A stretch of 64,000 bases of DNA from Eutreptiella sp. 'Long Island Sound 2002' (GCA_964036045.1 OZ038389.1:65731453-65795452), one strand, 5' to 3'. Shown: positions 51,267 through 62,592, counted from the first letter of the stretch. Translations and numbers: made by a program. The notes: a model not told the origin generated them from the sequence alone.

Positions 51267-53780
51267 TGTCATGCATGTACCCCTACAAAGGGACTGCACA
51301 CATAGTGAAAGGCCTGAGACTGAGAAAAGAAAACAAGACTTACCCATATGACACAGACTGTCACACAGTCCGCGAAACTTTTTCCTATACCAGAGACCAA
51401 ACTCCCCGTACCCATAAAGCCATTACTGGGTCTACCACTAGGGAGAGCACTCTCATACTTGACGAAACTCGATGTCTGCACCAAGGTCGAACTTACCGAA
51501 CGTGCACTGGCACATAGGCTCATTGGCTTCAGTGTCAGTCGTACGGGAATACCAAAAAATAACTGGAAGCATCAGTACCTCCTATGAACCATTCGGAGTC
51601 CTTGAGATCAGGAGAAACCTGAGCAAGCGCTGAACATCAATGTCAAACTGACAGACGGGTTATCCAAGGCAAAAAGGTGAGGTACTTACAGGACCCCTTA
51701 TAGCGGGGGTTTCGCTCATGGCTTCCCACTCCCAAAGGAGGGCCAACCCACTCATGGTTGGTACAAAAAAAAGATAAGATAAATGAACAGTAGCGGAAGA
51801 CATGGCGCTCCCCAGACCCGTAGTCTGAAAATATCACACGGTTCTCGACCCAATGGGTACTGTCATTGATACAACAAAACAGAAGTGGGCAAGAACCGAT
51901 CGTCAGTGTACAAACCAACACTGCTGTACTCCCACGGCACACCGAAAGTTAACCTACAGTAGGCCACTGCAGACTACCGGTAGATGGTTGGCGTAGGGGC
52001 AGGCGGTATACTACAAGTCCGGGTGACCACGGGCAGGATACATGACCAGAACGTCATACCCCTCCTGGTGTCGAGTTAGCTACTCCCAGCACAATGAGGG
52101 AAAAGGGGTTGTTTTCTCCCTGAGGGTCTCCCACGTAAGTACCTCACACCCTAACTTACATACCAATAGCTTATCTCAATCTTTCTTCGCATTTGAAAAC
52201 TGGTCTGCAAATGAGTGCAGAACAAAGCAGGAACTCAGATCAGACGCCACCGGAGTGCGGCAAACTTACCTCTATGCTTTCAAATACACACTACCGCTTA
52301 CTCCACTACGCACTTGCCCTCAATCAGGCGGTTACTCAGTCATGCTCTCACAGCACGTCAACCAGACCGCCTGCAGTAGGCTGTCCTGCAGCCCTAAGGG
52401 CTTATTTGATTGGTGGACTAAGGTTAAGCCATAGCGAAACAGAAGAGTCATTCATGCTCGCCAGAGTCCAGAGGTTACTCACCTAAAGGCAGTTTCTGTG
52501 TCACCCAGGATTCCTCACACGTCATTCCTAAGAATACTCAGTACCGCAACACTGGATACAGCATTACGCGGCAATGCCCTGTGGTTACCTGTACTGGCTT
52601 TATAGCCGCCTCACTTGCGAACACAAATAAACAAAAACTCAGGCACACAGAAATAAGTGAGCTGCATTCACTCACCCAGAAGTTGTGACACACTCAGGTG
52701 GTATCTTGGGTGGTGCTTAGGAGGCCATGCTCAAAGGCACTTCATACCTTCCCGTTAGTAGCACTTGTACACCCTGGGTCTCAGAGACGCATTACAGTGG
52801 CATCGAGTGCATCAGCTGAAAGCTGACAAATAAAGACAGACGCGACATGGCAGACAAAATGAGCGACAGAGTTCCACACAGGACTCTTTGTTCACTCAGA
52901 CACAACCTCCCTTGACCTTCAGTCTGGCCTTCACGGTTGTTGAAATCTGCCCCTGAGGACACAACAGTTAGCGTGTATCATTCTATACAGCGCTATGCAC
53001 ATCCTGGTACCGGCGGTTCTTGTCTCACTCGGGCATTATACCCATTATTGACCGTAATCCCTACAAGTACTCAAGAAGGAAGTGTGTGCAACAGCAAAGT
53101 AGGTCATCTGAGGGCGGAAACTGTGCAGTTTCCTAAGCAGCTGCCTCAGTAGGCAGAATAAGCGGACTTATGCACTTCAGACCTGTTATACCAGCCTACT
53201 GTCCATCGTACGGACAGTACCAAAGGTGTCTTAACAGAGGAAAAATGCAGAATTCAAAAACTGCCATCCTATGCAGTAAGCCACATAGGTACAGGCCCTG
53301 GCTGACACGCCACAGAAATACAAGTCAGGATACACAAACACCAAAGAGTATGGCCAAGCACCCAAGCAATCATGCAGCCAATATCCTGCAAGATATTACA
53401 GGAACAACAAAGGCAGTCCCAACGCAACAGTAGCTTACAACACAAACAACCCCTCTAAGGAGAGATGTAGCAACTCACTGAGAAGCCAAACAGTGTAACT
53501 GGGTTAATTCCCCTGGCCTTTATGCATCTGTAAAGTACAGACCCAAACTCAGAATAAGTAAGGTTCCTGGAATCAATCCCAGGGCACGAAAGGTGGACGC
53601 ACCTAGGCTTTTAAGGCAGGCATTTGTCCCAAAATGGTCCTCAAAAGCAGAAAGGTGCATCTATTGGCCTCATACACCTTGATGCAATTGGTATGGTGCA
53701 ACCATGGGATGTTTGAACGATGACATACATATACACTGTGTTGTCCGCATGTCAGGTATATGTTATTCAACAAACACCCG
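51267..53780. other. Noncoding region right of element D
   Basis: There are no long frames and no recognised motifs. The base texture resembles that left of D, as expected if D inserted into one larger noncoding repeat. Confidence 0.4.
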
Positions 53781-53826
53781 GTGAGGCACCTTGTGATGCG
53801 CATATGCGCTTCACAATGTGTGTCAC
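53781..53826. repeat. 46-bp palindrome P1
   Basis: An imperfect palindrome centred on GCGCATATGCGC with outer arms of the GTGA...TTGTGA / TCACAA...GTCAC type. Confidence 0.7.
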
Positions 53827-53972
53827 TACTGTTTCACCCTGTTACCCTCTATTGGCAGTCTTTTCAAGGGGGTATACATTGCAACATCCAAAGCTCAATG
53901 TGTGTTGAACATTTGTGGAAGCTTGTCTTCAATGGATCGGGGGCTGTGAGAACACTGCCCTTTGTGTTACGT

Positions 53973-54018
53973 GTGATACACCTTGTGACACGTATATGCG
54001 GCTCACAAGGTGTGTCGC
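53973..54018. repeat. 46-bp palindrome P2
   Basis: It has the same outer arms as P1 (CACCTTGTGA / TCACAAGGTGTG) and starts exactly 192 bp after P1. Confidence 0.7.
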
Positions 54019-54343
54019 AGGTCTACTCATGTTTTGCTTTCCTAGACTCAAAAATTCTGTCTGATCCGTTCTTGTTTAGTAGTTCTGCGTATCACAATAT
54101 ATTGTTTAAGCACTTCCTCAAGCCACTGAACCGTGGACCCGCAAATGTTTGTTCTGTGATCTGCATTTGCCTGTCGCACGACGCGCCAGCAGGTCGCGCA
54201 GATCCGTCCATGCGGGAGAATTGCCACGTAATGTTGACCTTTTTACAGATGCAAAATGAGTGAAAGTATGGTGCCTTTCTTAATTTTGAAAATGCTTTCG
54301 CCTGTAGTCTCTGTGGTGCGCTGTGACAGGTAATAAGCACGTC

Positions 54344-54934
54344 TCATAACCTGTCACCGGCTCCGCCACGTTCCACCTGCACAACCGTTCTGGAATGTGT
54401 CAGATAATGCCAAGCAACCAAAGAAGCACCAAAAACGGAAGCTCCCACCCACAGAAGCGTCGGATCGCCCGCAGGTTCACATATGCAGTGTTGTGTTGCG
54501 CTGTGATACGTTATAAGCACGTCGGACAACCTGTCATCGGCTGTCCCATCTTCTACCTTCACAGCCTTTCTCCAATGTGTCAGATGATGCCAAGCAATCA
54601 AAGAAGCACCAAAAACGAAAGCTCCCACCCACAGAAGCGTCCGATTGCCCGCTGGTTTACACATGCAGTTTTGTGTTGCGCTGTGATAAGTCATTGTTGC
54701 GTTGCGAAACGTCTCACGAGCGGCCACTCTTTGTTTGTCAGAAATGCGCAAAAGGAAGCACCAGTGAGGCCGCCCAACCACAGACGCAGACACTCGACGC
54801 ACACCCTGCTTCAAAATCCGCCGATCGGATAGAGGTGCGTTTTGGCAGCTTTGTGCAATGTTGTAGCGCGCTGTGACAGGTAAATCGCGCGTTGCACGAC
54901 GTGCCTTGGCTATTTTGCATTCCGCAGTGTGCAA
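54344..54934 (-). CDS. Unrecognised repeat protein frame with two hydrophobic segments
   Basis: This 196-codon minus-strand frame crosses the 180-bp tandem repeat, so it contains two 60-residue repeats. Each has a Cys pair and a hydrophobic stretch of about 20 residues (LLWVGAFVFGASLIAWH; LLWVGASVFGASLVAWH), a plausible membrane helix. The start codon sits in unrelated sequence. It could be a real repeat protein or simply an open frame across a repeat with a period divisible by three. Confidence 0.3.
   Translation of the reverse strand: MHTAECKIAKARRATRDLPVTARYNIAQSCQNAPLSDRRILKQGVRRVSASVVGRPHWCFLLRISDKQRVAARETFRNATMTYHSATQNCMCKPAGNRTLLWVGAFVFGASLIAWHHLTHWRKAVKVEDGTADDRLSDVLITYHSATQHCICEPAGDPTLLWVGASVFGASLVAWHYLTHSRTVVQVERGGAGDRL
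54351..54710. repeat. Two-copy 180-bp tandem repeat
   Basis: Units start at 54351 and 54531 (CTGTCA(C/T)CGGCT) and share long blocks such as CAAAGAAGCACCAAAAACG. Partial copies of the GCGCTGTGA(C/T)A motif flank the array at about 54320 and 54870. The period is a multiple of three and a minus-strand frame runs through both units. Confidence 0.8.
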
Positions 54935-56002
54935 CGTGCGAGTCAGCAGCCCTGCTCTGTGTCAACAGGCTCCCCAAGCCATGAAGGCAGCCCTGAAATC
55001 CCTGAAGGCAGCCCTGAAATCCCTGAAGGCAGCCCTGAAATCCCTGAAGGCAGCGACCACAGTGAAGGTAGCCCTGAAGAGAAAGACCTCCGTGCACTGA
55101 GTGAACCCAGTGAGCCCGGATCAGAAGATGAGAGGCTCAGACGATCAGACTACCAAGAGGAAGAGGAAGATGAAGCGCCAGAGGAAGACGAAGGTGAAGA
55201 GGCCGAAGAATCAAACGGGGAATGCGAAGGAAAGGAGGTAACCTTAGCACAAAGTGCATGTAAGCAATTGCATTCAACTGAAATTTTGCTGCTGGAGTTA
55301 CTGAGAAAGCAGCGTGCTTCAAGGTGGAGTGATACTGGTGACGGGTTTTCATTGAGTGATGGGTTGTCAGAGCAGGTCAGGGACTACATTAGACTCTGTG
55401 TAAAACAAGAGGGTGTTGAGGGGCGTATGGAGACGGCAACAGTTTTTCGGTTTCAGTACAGCCTGAAGAAAACGTTCCTTTTGGAAGCAAGCATGACACC
55501 AGCCAAAGCTTCCTTTTTTGCAATGGGAATCGGTTTTGAGCGACGACTGGCCGTCCAGGACCGGACCGAATCTGAAATGGTTGATGTACGTCGCACCATG
55601 CCCATGTTACTACAGTTGCGCTGTGGAGACAAAGTTCAGATCAAAGCCAATCAAAGATCCTATGGCTTCCTTTTGCTGTGGTGTCGTGAAAAGCATGCTG
55701 ACATTGCATTAAATGTGGCGCATCCGGTTGATCCTCAGCTGCTGTCCTCCCGCTCTGGCAGACGAGCTGAAGTGGCTGCTCTGGCTTGTATACAGGAATA
55801 GTTGACCTCGCTCCAAGAAACACAAAGTGAGTTGATTGACACACTTAAAATTTTGCAGCAAAAAGTGGATACTTCATGTCAGCTATACACCACTTTACAG
55901 AGAAGGGTGGCCAAGACTGGGAGCCAGCAACAGGGCCAGCAGTCCCAAGCAGTTCCACAACTCGGATATCAGGTGCCTTTTGTGTTTCACCCTCCACGTT
56001 GA
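54929..56002 (+). pseudogene. Unrecognised acidic protein with GSPEIPE repeats, interrupted by an in-frame TAG
   Basis: The frame 54929-55801 (290 codons) starts at GTG and has no ATG for about 165 codons; a possible acceptor (CATTCCGCAG) just before it and a donor-like AGGTAAAT at 54879 hint at a short intron. It opens with three to four GSPEIPE repeats (21-bp units, about 54974-55060), then a very acidic Glu/Asp stretch, then a globular region I cannot assign. After TAG 55799-55801 the same frame continues to 56002 with coiled-coil-like sequence (ELIDTLKILQQKVD). It may be the gag of element C or a separate gene remnant. Confidence 0.45.
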
Positions 56003-56205
56003 TAGTCAGACTGTAGACTTTGACACATGGCAGATGACTCACGGTGATCTGTGTGCTAATTTGCTGTTGCTGTGCTATGTGGGGCTGTGGGTGTATCTGA
56101 GGCATCCCTCTTTGAAAAATGTGCTTCATTGTTGTTTTAAAGAGGAAATGGTGTGGCAAAAAATTCAAAAAGGCCTCTGCAGAGGTACAAAAGAAGGGAT
56201 AGCCA

Positions 56206-56251
56206 GCGACACGCTCTGGGACACGCATATTCGTGTCCCAAAGCGTGTCAC
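56206..56251. repeat. 46-bp palindrome P3
   Basis: GACACGCTCTGGGACACG and CGTGTCCCAAAGCGTGTC form long inverted arms around an ATATT centre with one mismatch. It is the best hairpin of the set. Confidence 0.8.
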
Positions 56252-56397
56252 AAACAGTCCATGGAACAAAACAGCGAAAACAACCCTGTTGAAAAGCAAA
56301 AACATATTTCAAACAATTCAGGACAAACGGGCAACAACTGGCACCGAATGTTTTTGCCTCTTATCCGCGTCAGTGTCAAGTAGTTTCAAGAATAGGT

Positions 56398-56443
56398 GTG
56401 ACACACCTTGTGAAGCGGATTTTGCATGTCACAAAGTGTGTCA
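56398..56443. repeat. 46-bp palindrome P4
   Basis: The arms CACACCTTGTGA and (G)TCACAAAGTGTGTC resemble P2; it starts 192 bp after P3, the same spacing as P1 to P2. Confidence 0.7.
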
Positions 56444-56722
56444 TGGGGTTTTTTTTAAAAACCGGGAGTGCGACATGCAGACAACACAGTGTATATGTAC
56501 GTCGTCGTAATGTCTTAATGTCGTAATGTGACGACGGAGGACCAGGATGCCCCCGATGAAGAAGGGAATATTGGCGATGAAGGTCTGGGAGACCAGTGGG
56601 AGGACAAAAACGGTTGCTCAGAAACCGTGCAGCAGGAGTACGAGGGATATTTTTAGGAATAAAGGCGTCAAGATTGTGTCGCCACCCCACACACAATCAG
56701 GCGTTGTCCTGAATGTCCGATC

Positions 56723-57166
56723 GTGGACATCGCAGCGTTGTCTGTAGGACCACCGCCAGTTGAGGTGGATGGAGATAGGAATGTTGTGGAGATTGGTGTT
56801 CCCAACAAATACCGAGCTCGTCAATTCATTTTTCGTCTGTGGGTTACTGACAAGAAGGGGAACAAGCACCTTGCTACGTGTCTTTGTGACAATGGTAGTG
56901 AAGTGAATCTTCAGTCAGAGGAATTTTTACCAGAAGAATGTGTAGACACTTCGCTGCACCCCGTTAACCTGGAAGGTGTTTCAGGTCATGCTCTTCCAGG
57001 AGGGAGTACAGGTTCGTTTCTGAAGGCGCACATGGTCGCCCAGGATTTATGGGAGGAAGGTAAGGTAGAGGATGTTGTTTTAGAGGATTTTTTTTATAGA
57101 GCGGCCATCAAATATGACCTTCATTTAGGTCATCCATTTTTAACGAAGAACAAAGTGGCCCCGTAG
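56723..57166 (+). pseudogene. Retropepsin-like protease of element C
   Basis: This is a 147-codon frame with a retropepsin-like core, LATCLCDNGSEVNLQSEEFLP: the catalytic triplet is D-N-G instead of D-T/S-G. The following strand (IKYDLHLGHPFLTKN) matches the second protease motif. The frame extends upstream through two stops. Whether DNG is functional or decay is unclear. Confidence 0.6.
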
Positions 57167-57225
57167 GACACAGACGTTGTTTTATTTTCGAATCTCGAGA
57201 GCAGGAAGCTCCCAGCTTTCGGTTC

Positions 57226-57900
57226 TTGCATTCTGGGTACCAAAATGCAAAGGAATGTTTGAGTGGAAAGGTGAACACAGTTTTTGGTGAGGATGAAGGG
57301 ATTGGTGAGATAAGCGCCACTACAGCCTACAGCATCTTGCTACGGGAGCAACGAAGGGACATTCAGCGTCCCAAACTGTGCAATTGGAAGTCTTCCAACT
57401 ACCGCGTTGTAGATAAGTGGCGTGATTATATATGTTCCTATTTTTTGGAGAACCACGATTTTGTGCCCGCCAAGGATGCCTTTTGAAATGAGTTAAACAA
57501 GCGTTTCAAGCGCTTAGCTGACGATGCATGGGCAGTAAAGTGGGATAAAAGGCTGTGAATAAACCCCCCTTTTCATTTGTTGAGAGAGGTCATTCAAAAA
57601 ATAAAGGAGGATCGCACTCAGGCCATCCTTGTTGTACCACGATGGGATTGGAAACCATGGTGGAAGGATTTTTTGGCCATGACAGTCGACTCCATCTGCC
57701 TCTCCCACGACGTCAAGCTGTAAGCCAGGGACGACACTGGTCCCCTGCAACAGCGGCCGTGGCCTTCCGTCGCTTTTCTGGTCGATGGAGGTCTCATATC
57801 TGACGGATCTTGCACATCAGACCATGGGTCAGAATCAGGTCTTAACCATGGTACTGATTCAGATTCGAATATTTCCGATTTTTTAGAAGGAGATGATACG
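57226..57900 (+). pseudogene. N6-adenine methyltransferase-like segment of element C
   Basis: Read in the RT frame, this segment contains WAVKWDKR, then INPPFHLLREVIQKIKED, then QAILVVPRWDW, closely paralleling the segments in A and B. The NPPF codons are 57562-57573. Three stops interrupt it: TGA 57484-57486, TGA 57556-57558 (just before I-N-P-P-F) and TAA 57721-57723. A linker rich in Ser/Asp leads into RT. Confidence 0.65.
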
Positions 57901-58902
57901 GTGCCGAACCTGGAATCTGGAACGTCTGATTGTAGTCAGACCCCAATACGATCAGCTCCATCAAGCATCTCCCACCTGGTCAGGGGAAACAAATTCCGAA
58001 AAAACGTCAAATTCAGACAATTTTACGAAAAACCCAAGTTTGAGGCCTTTTTGGACCCCTTTGTCTGTGAGGATGTGGAAGATGCTCAGCAGGTTCGGAC
58101 ATCCACGACATTCCCCCCTGAGAGAGTCGATCCCTCTCTGTTTCAGTCGTTGAAACAAGGTCTGTTGCCTGCTGGATCGCGAGATCTGGCGAAAATTTGC
58201 TCTACGGTGGTGGCTGGTGAGCAGGTTGAAAGTCAACTTTGCAATGAGCGAAGGGAAAAGATTTTCGCCGAGCGAAAGGACACCACCCTCCCTGGTAAGC
58301 TTGTCAAGAACCCTCCAGTGCGTGGCCTGCACGGAGAGGCGTTCATCGAGCTGAAGGAGGGAGCAAAAACCAAAAAGCAGCGACCTTACGAAAATCATGG
58401 CAAGAAGCATGAAATTCTTCGCGACATCATTGAGCTAAATCTGCGAGAATTCGGCTGGTTGGAGGCGTGCATGACCTCTGAGTGGTGTTGTGCGCCCTGC
58501 ACAGTGCCTAAACGGCCCCCAGCAGACCAGAATTCCATTGATGGTTGGCGCATGGTGGTTGATTTTTGTAATTTAAATGCGGAAACTAAGGCTGATTCTC
58601 ACCCTTTACCCCTCATTGAGGAGGAAATCGTGAAAAGAGGCAAGGGGAAACTATTCTCGGTCCTAGATCTAAGGCATGGCTTCCACCAGATGCCTCTGGC
58701 GAAGTCATCCAGACCCCTGACGTGCATGTGCAGTCAAGTGGGTCCTGTTCAGTGGAACGTCATGCCTATGGGTTTGAAGAATGCTCCGAGCTTTTTCCAA
58801 CGGATGATGGAAGAAGTCTTGCTTCCAGAGCACCCTGAGCTTCGCAAATTCGTTTCCGTGTATATCAACGACATAATCATTGGCACTGTGGGTGATGGTT
58901 GA
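57901..58902 (+). pseudogene. Reverse transcriptase of element C
   Basis: RT blocks occur in order: GWLEACMTSEWCCAPCTVPK, WRMVVDFCNLNAETK, LFSVLDLRHGFHQMPLAKSS, QWNVMPMGLKNAPSFFQRMM and the catalytic box YINDIII, where the usual first aspartate of the Y-x-D-D pair is Asn. The frame ends at TGA 58900-58902 and continues in phase into the RT thumb and RNase H. Confidence 0.8.
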
Positions 58903-59988
58903 ACCGAACAGGACCTTGTGGACCTGCATGAGAAACAGCTGAAGATGGTCCTCGACATTCTCGACAAAAGTCAGCTCATCTGCGGTCCCAAGAAGGGTAA
59001 ATTATTCCTCGAAAGTTTCGAATTCTGTGGCAGTTTGCTACGAAATGGGACTCGCCAGCCGAGTCCATGGAGGCTCCTTGCAATTCAGAAGTGCAAGCGC
59101 CCTGAGACCATTTCGGCCCTTCGTGGATTCCTTGGCTGTTGTAATTTTTACCATACTTTCGTCAAGGATTATGCCAGGTACGCCGCCCCCCTTACTGAAT
59201 TACTCAAGGTTGTTAGGGAGGCTGGTCGTGCGGGCTCGAAGGTGCGAGTGCAGTGGACCGAGGAGTGCGATGAGGCGTTTGTGCAACATAAAGCCGCCCT
59301 TTGCGAAGTCGCCACTTTGCATGTTCCCAAATTCGATCGCCCTTTCTACCTTAGGACTGATGCTAGTAAATATGCGGTAGGGGCAGTGTTAGAACACCAA
59401 GATTTAGAAACTGGGGCTCATTATCCGCTTGCATTCTGGTCGAGGAAGCTTTCTCCCAGAAAAATGCAGTGGTCCCCCCGTGAGCAGGAGACCTATGCCA
59501 TCATCTGTGCCTCAAAAAAATACCAATCGTGGATAGGCACAAACAGAGTTGAAATTCTGACGGATCATCGCTCTCTTGAGTATTGGTCGCCAGAACATGT
59601 CAACACCGTGTCAGGTCCTGCAGGACGGCGTGCTAGATGGCACGACTTTTTGAGTCTTTTTGATCTTCATGTGGCTTACCTTCCAGGCAAGTACAACACC
59701 GTCGCTGACACTTTAAGCAGATGGGCATATCCTGCTTCCGAATCGTGCCTGTCGACGAACATCCATGGGACTGAACAAGACCGTGGGTTAGCAATTGAGT
59801 GGGATGCGGAGGAACGGCAGTTGATCAAGCGCCACTGTCTACAGTGTTCAGTCCGGCAGGGTTCATTGCCCTGCCATGATATCACAGTGGAGGATCATCC
59901 CCCACATTCCCATGTCCAATGCCCTGCAGTGGGTGTTGACACCCTCAGAGTAGTTAAACCTGGAGAATCCACCCCCCGGGTTCGTTAA
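58903..59988 (+). pseudogene. RT thumb and RNase H of element C
   Basis: This is in the same frame as the RT palm after one TGA. It shows an RT thumb (GFLGCCNFYHTFV) and RNase H with RTDASKYAVGAVLE, REQETYAI, LTDHRSLEYW and YLPGKYNTVADTLSRWAYP. It ends in TAA 59986-59988, after which integrase continues in another frame. Confidence 0.8.
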
Positions 59989-59989
59989 A

Positions 59990-61075
59990 CGACGAAATCC
60001 TGTGGTGCGGTTCAGATGTGTCCATCCATTGGGTCCAAAACCTGTGGCACCTGCCCAGGCGATCCCCAAGGACTCCCTGCTCACCAAGGATGGGTCCAAA
60101 GAATATAAATCTGATAATATGTTTCAAGAAATCTATGAACATTTGACTTCAAAGTCAGCATTTCAGGACGGAATTTATTCCGAATATTTTTTGGACAACG
60201 TAAAACTGTGGATGAATGGGAAACTGTGCGTGCCTGACAGATTGGCGTCGAGAGTTGTCAACTGGTGGCACAAATGGGAGACTCCTCACTCCCATGGCGC
60301 CAAACTCTGGTAATCCATTAAACATCGTCTCTTTGGAGCTCGACTGCACACCCACTGCATGAAAGTGGCCTCATCATGTGCCCAATGTGCAGTGGCGGTT
60401 CCTGCTACGGCCAAGCCTGAGGGCTATCTGAGGCCGCATCCTGTACCCGAGCGACTCTTTGACCGAGTCACCTCTGATTTCTTCTACCTCGGTGACCTGG
60501 AGGGAGAGGAATGCCATTGGACCAACAAATAAATCAATGGTGTGTTATTAATTCAATGTAGACACTCAGGGTACATTCATGTCTTGCCTTGCAACATGAA
60601 TGCCATGACTGGCAGGGCTGCCAGCAAATGGTGTGCTCAGACATGGATGGGGTGTTGGGATGTTCCCTCGGGGATTTTAACTGATTCAGGCAGTGCATAT
60701 ATTTCTGAGTGGTGGAAAATTCTTTGTGCTCGGTTGGGAATCCATCATCTTTGATGTGAGGTCCACCAGCACAGGGCATTGCCGGCCGAACGAGCAGGAA
60801 AAACCATAATTCATATGTTGCGAAAGGAACTCGCCAGTGACAAGGATGTCGATTGGCTTGAGATCCTTTTCGCCCTGCTCCGCGGGTACCACAACACAGA
60901 GTTGTACCACGGGTACTCACCCAATCAGCTTGTTTTCGGTGGAAACAAGTGCTGGTGGAACCTTCCGTACAATCATCCACAGGAATGTAAGGATGCATCA
61001 GCATTTTGGACGAGATTCAGGCTGGTGAAAAGGAGGCCAAGCGTCTTGTTGAGAAATTTCAGGCAGATTGGTTGA
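59990..61075 (+). pseudogene. Integrase of element C
   Basis: One reading frame carries the zinc-binding histidines and cysteines (WWHKWETPHSHG ... CAQC), D in VTSDFFYL, D in ILTDSGSAY and E in LPAERAGKT, so the DDE residues survive, but stops interrupt it at about 60311, 60529 and 60752. The frame then shifts by one base near 61010 into the chromodomain frame. Confidence 0.72.
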
Positions 61076-61848
61076 GCATTGCCAACCAGGGCAGATTAGA
61101 ACCACAAGATCTCGAAAAGGCAGACCGTATTTGGCTCCGCAAGAGCGAAACTACCCAGGAGGGAGACTTCAAGCTTCTCCCTCTGTGGGAAGGTCCCTTT
61201 GAAATTGTCTCTGGAGTCAGGGAGATCAGTTTTAAGGTGCATGTGGATGTGAATCGGGAGTTGGAGGTGAGCGGAGACAGGCTTAAGCCTGAGATTCCGA
61301 GTCTGAAGGGCAGGGTCAAACCCCTTTTCTGGACCTCCAAATGGCTTTCCGAACGCAGGATTGAAGGTGGTAATTACGAGGTAGAACGCCTTGTCGACCA
61401 TTCTAAGGATGATGAGGATAACTGGCGGTTTCTTGTCAGGTACAAGGGTTTCCCTGAGTCTGAAAATACTTGGGAACCTGCCTCTTCCTTTGTACATGGT
61501 TATACCACAGGTTTCAGAAATTACCTGCGAGCTCATCCTGAGATTCCGGTCCTATTTACTGACTGTCTGAGCAAGCCAGACCGTGTAGTTGAGAAGGACG
61601 GAGCAAAGGCCGTCGTGCTGGACAGAGATCCAGCTCCTCCACCACAGATTCCAGCACATTCTGCACGAAATCCGGCGCCTCAAGGTGCAGTGCGTACGGC
61701 AGCAGCACGCCCCCCTCCAAAAGGTGCACATGAGGGCAATGAGGGGCGTCCGGTGCGTGAAGGAAGACAACCAGACGGGTTCCGCGGTGGCGGCAAGCCT
61801 ACAGCGTTGAGCCAGGTGGTTGTTCGTCCACATTCCAAGACATTCTGA
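61006..61848 (+). pseudogene. Integrase C-terminus and chromodomain of element C
   Basis: This 280-codon frame encodes an SH3-like tail (DRIWLRKSETTQEGDFKLLP, GPFEIVSGV) and a chromodomain (YEVERLVDHSK ... WRFLVRYKGF ... TWEPASSFVHG, about residues 122-175), followed by a Pro/Arg/Gly-rich tail not seen in A or B. The chromodomain keeps its aromatic residues. Confidence 0.78.
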
Positions 61849-62248
61849 GCTCATCTTTGTACATTACTCACTCACATCCGTTTCATCAAATTCTGATCCA
61901 AATTTCAAATTCCTGGTACATCAGGCCCAATTACGTCCCCTTCGGGTTGACTGTGAGGCTACACAGTACACCAGGTGTGTTGTAGTCTCGAGACAAGTTT
62001 TTGCGTATTTTTCAGGCTTAATTCTGAGGTGTTACTGGTGAATGGATGACTTTGGCCACATGAGTGAGAAAATTGGCCTACCATGGACTTGTGCGACTGA
62101 AGCCGCCATGTGTTGCCGGCGAAGGTGCACTAACTGTCCTGGCCCTTAAAAGTCCAGTTCGAGCCGGACAGGTGAAGATCTGAGCTGATTACTAGAAGTT
62201 GAAGGTTTCATGTACCAATCCGGTAACCAATGAGAGGTTTGAACTTCG
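61849..62248 (+). other. Region after element C
   Basis: This presumably includes the 3' UTR of C. No polypurine tract or LTR could be matched to an upstream copy. Confidence 0.35.
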
Positions 62249-62350
62249 TTCGCCATTTATCGGCATACAGCTCGTCAGTCAAGTTGGGCAATGCACTTGG
62301 TTCCCGGCCCGTGGTCGTGGGTTCGAGACCCGGGACGGTCGGTCGATAGA
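62249..62350 (+). repeat. tRNA-like / SINE-like unit 1
   Basis: An A-box-like segment (CAAGTTGGGCAATGCAC, about 62280-62296) precedes a B-box GGTTCGAGACC at 62320-62330. The stems do not form a proper cloverleaf. Confidence 0.45.
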
Positions 62351-62592
62351 CGTGCACTCCCAACCCTGCGGCTTCGTCAGTGGAGGGATTAAAGTGGTCT
62401 TCATGCCCCATATATCATCAACACTGTTCCCTTCGGGCACGGTCACTTGTCACATAGATCCCATTCTCGGTGTACGTGACGTACTCCGCGAACTCCACTT
62501 TTTCTTGAGGGAAGCACAGAGCATCTACGAATGCCTGATGCCTGATCTCCGGTAAGTCCGAAGCCGGTTGTTAAATTTTGAGTGTGCGATAC

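Larger units (their letters stand above)
56517..61848 (+). mobile_element. C: decayed Ty3/gypsy chromovirus
   Basis: In order it shows protease, methyltransferase-like segment, RT, RNase H, integrase and chromodomain, the same layout as A and B, but with at least seven in-frame stops and one or more frameshifts. LTRs were not found. The gag is missing or is the unassigned frame at 54929-56002. Sequence upstream of the protease (from about 56517) is open in the protease frame apart from TAG and TAA near 56650, so coding once began further left. Confidence 0.75.

Noticed and set aside
54351-54710. CRISPR array
   Set aside because: Repeats are long, directly adjacent and without spacers, and the sequence is eukaryotic.
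53781-56443. LTR pair of element C formed by the palindrome-containing segments
   Set aside because: The 192-bp segments between palindromes are not similar in either orientation, so they cannot be LTRs.
57484-60754. Stop-codon reassignment in the organism, given many in-frame stops in element C
   Set aside because: TAA, TAG and TGA all occur in frame in C, while NOP14 and element A end normally; decay is the simpler explanation.
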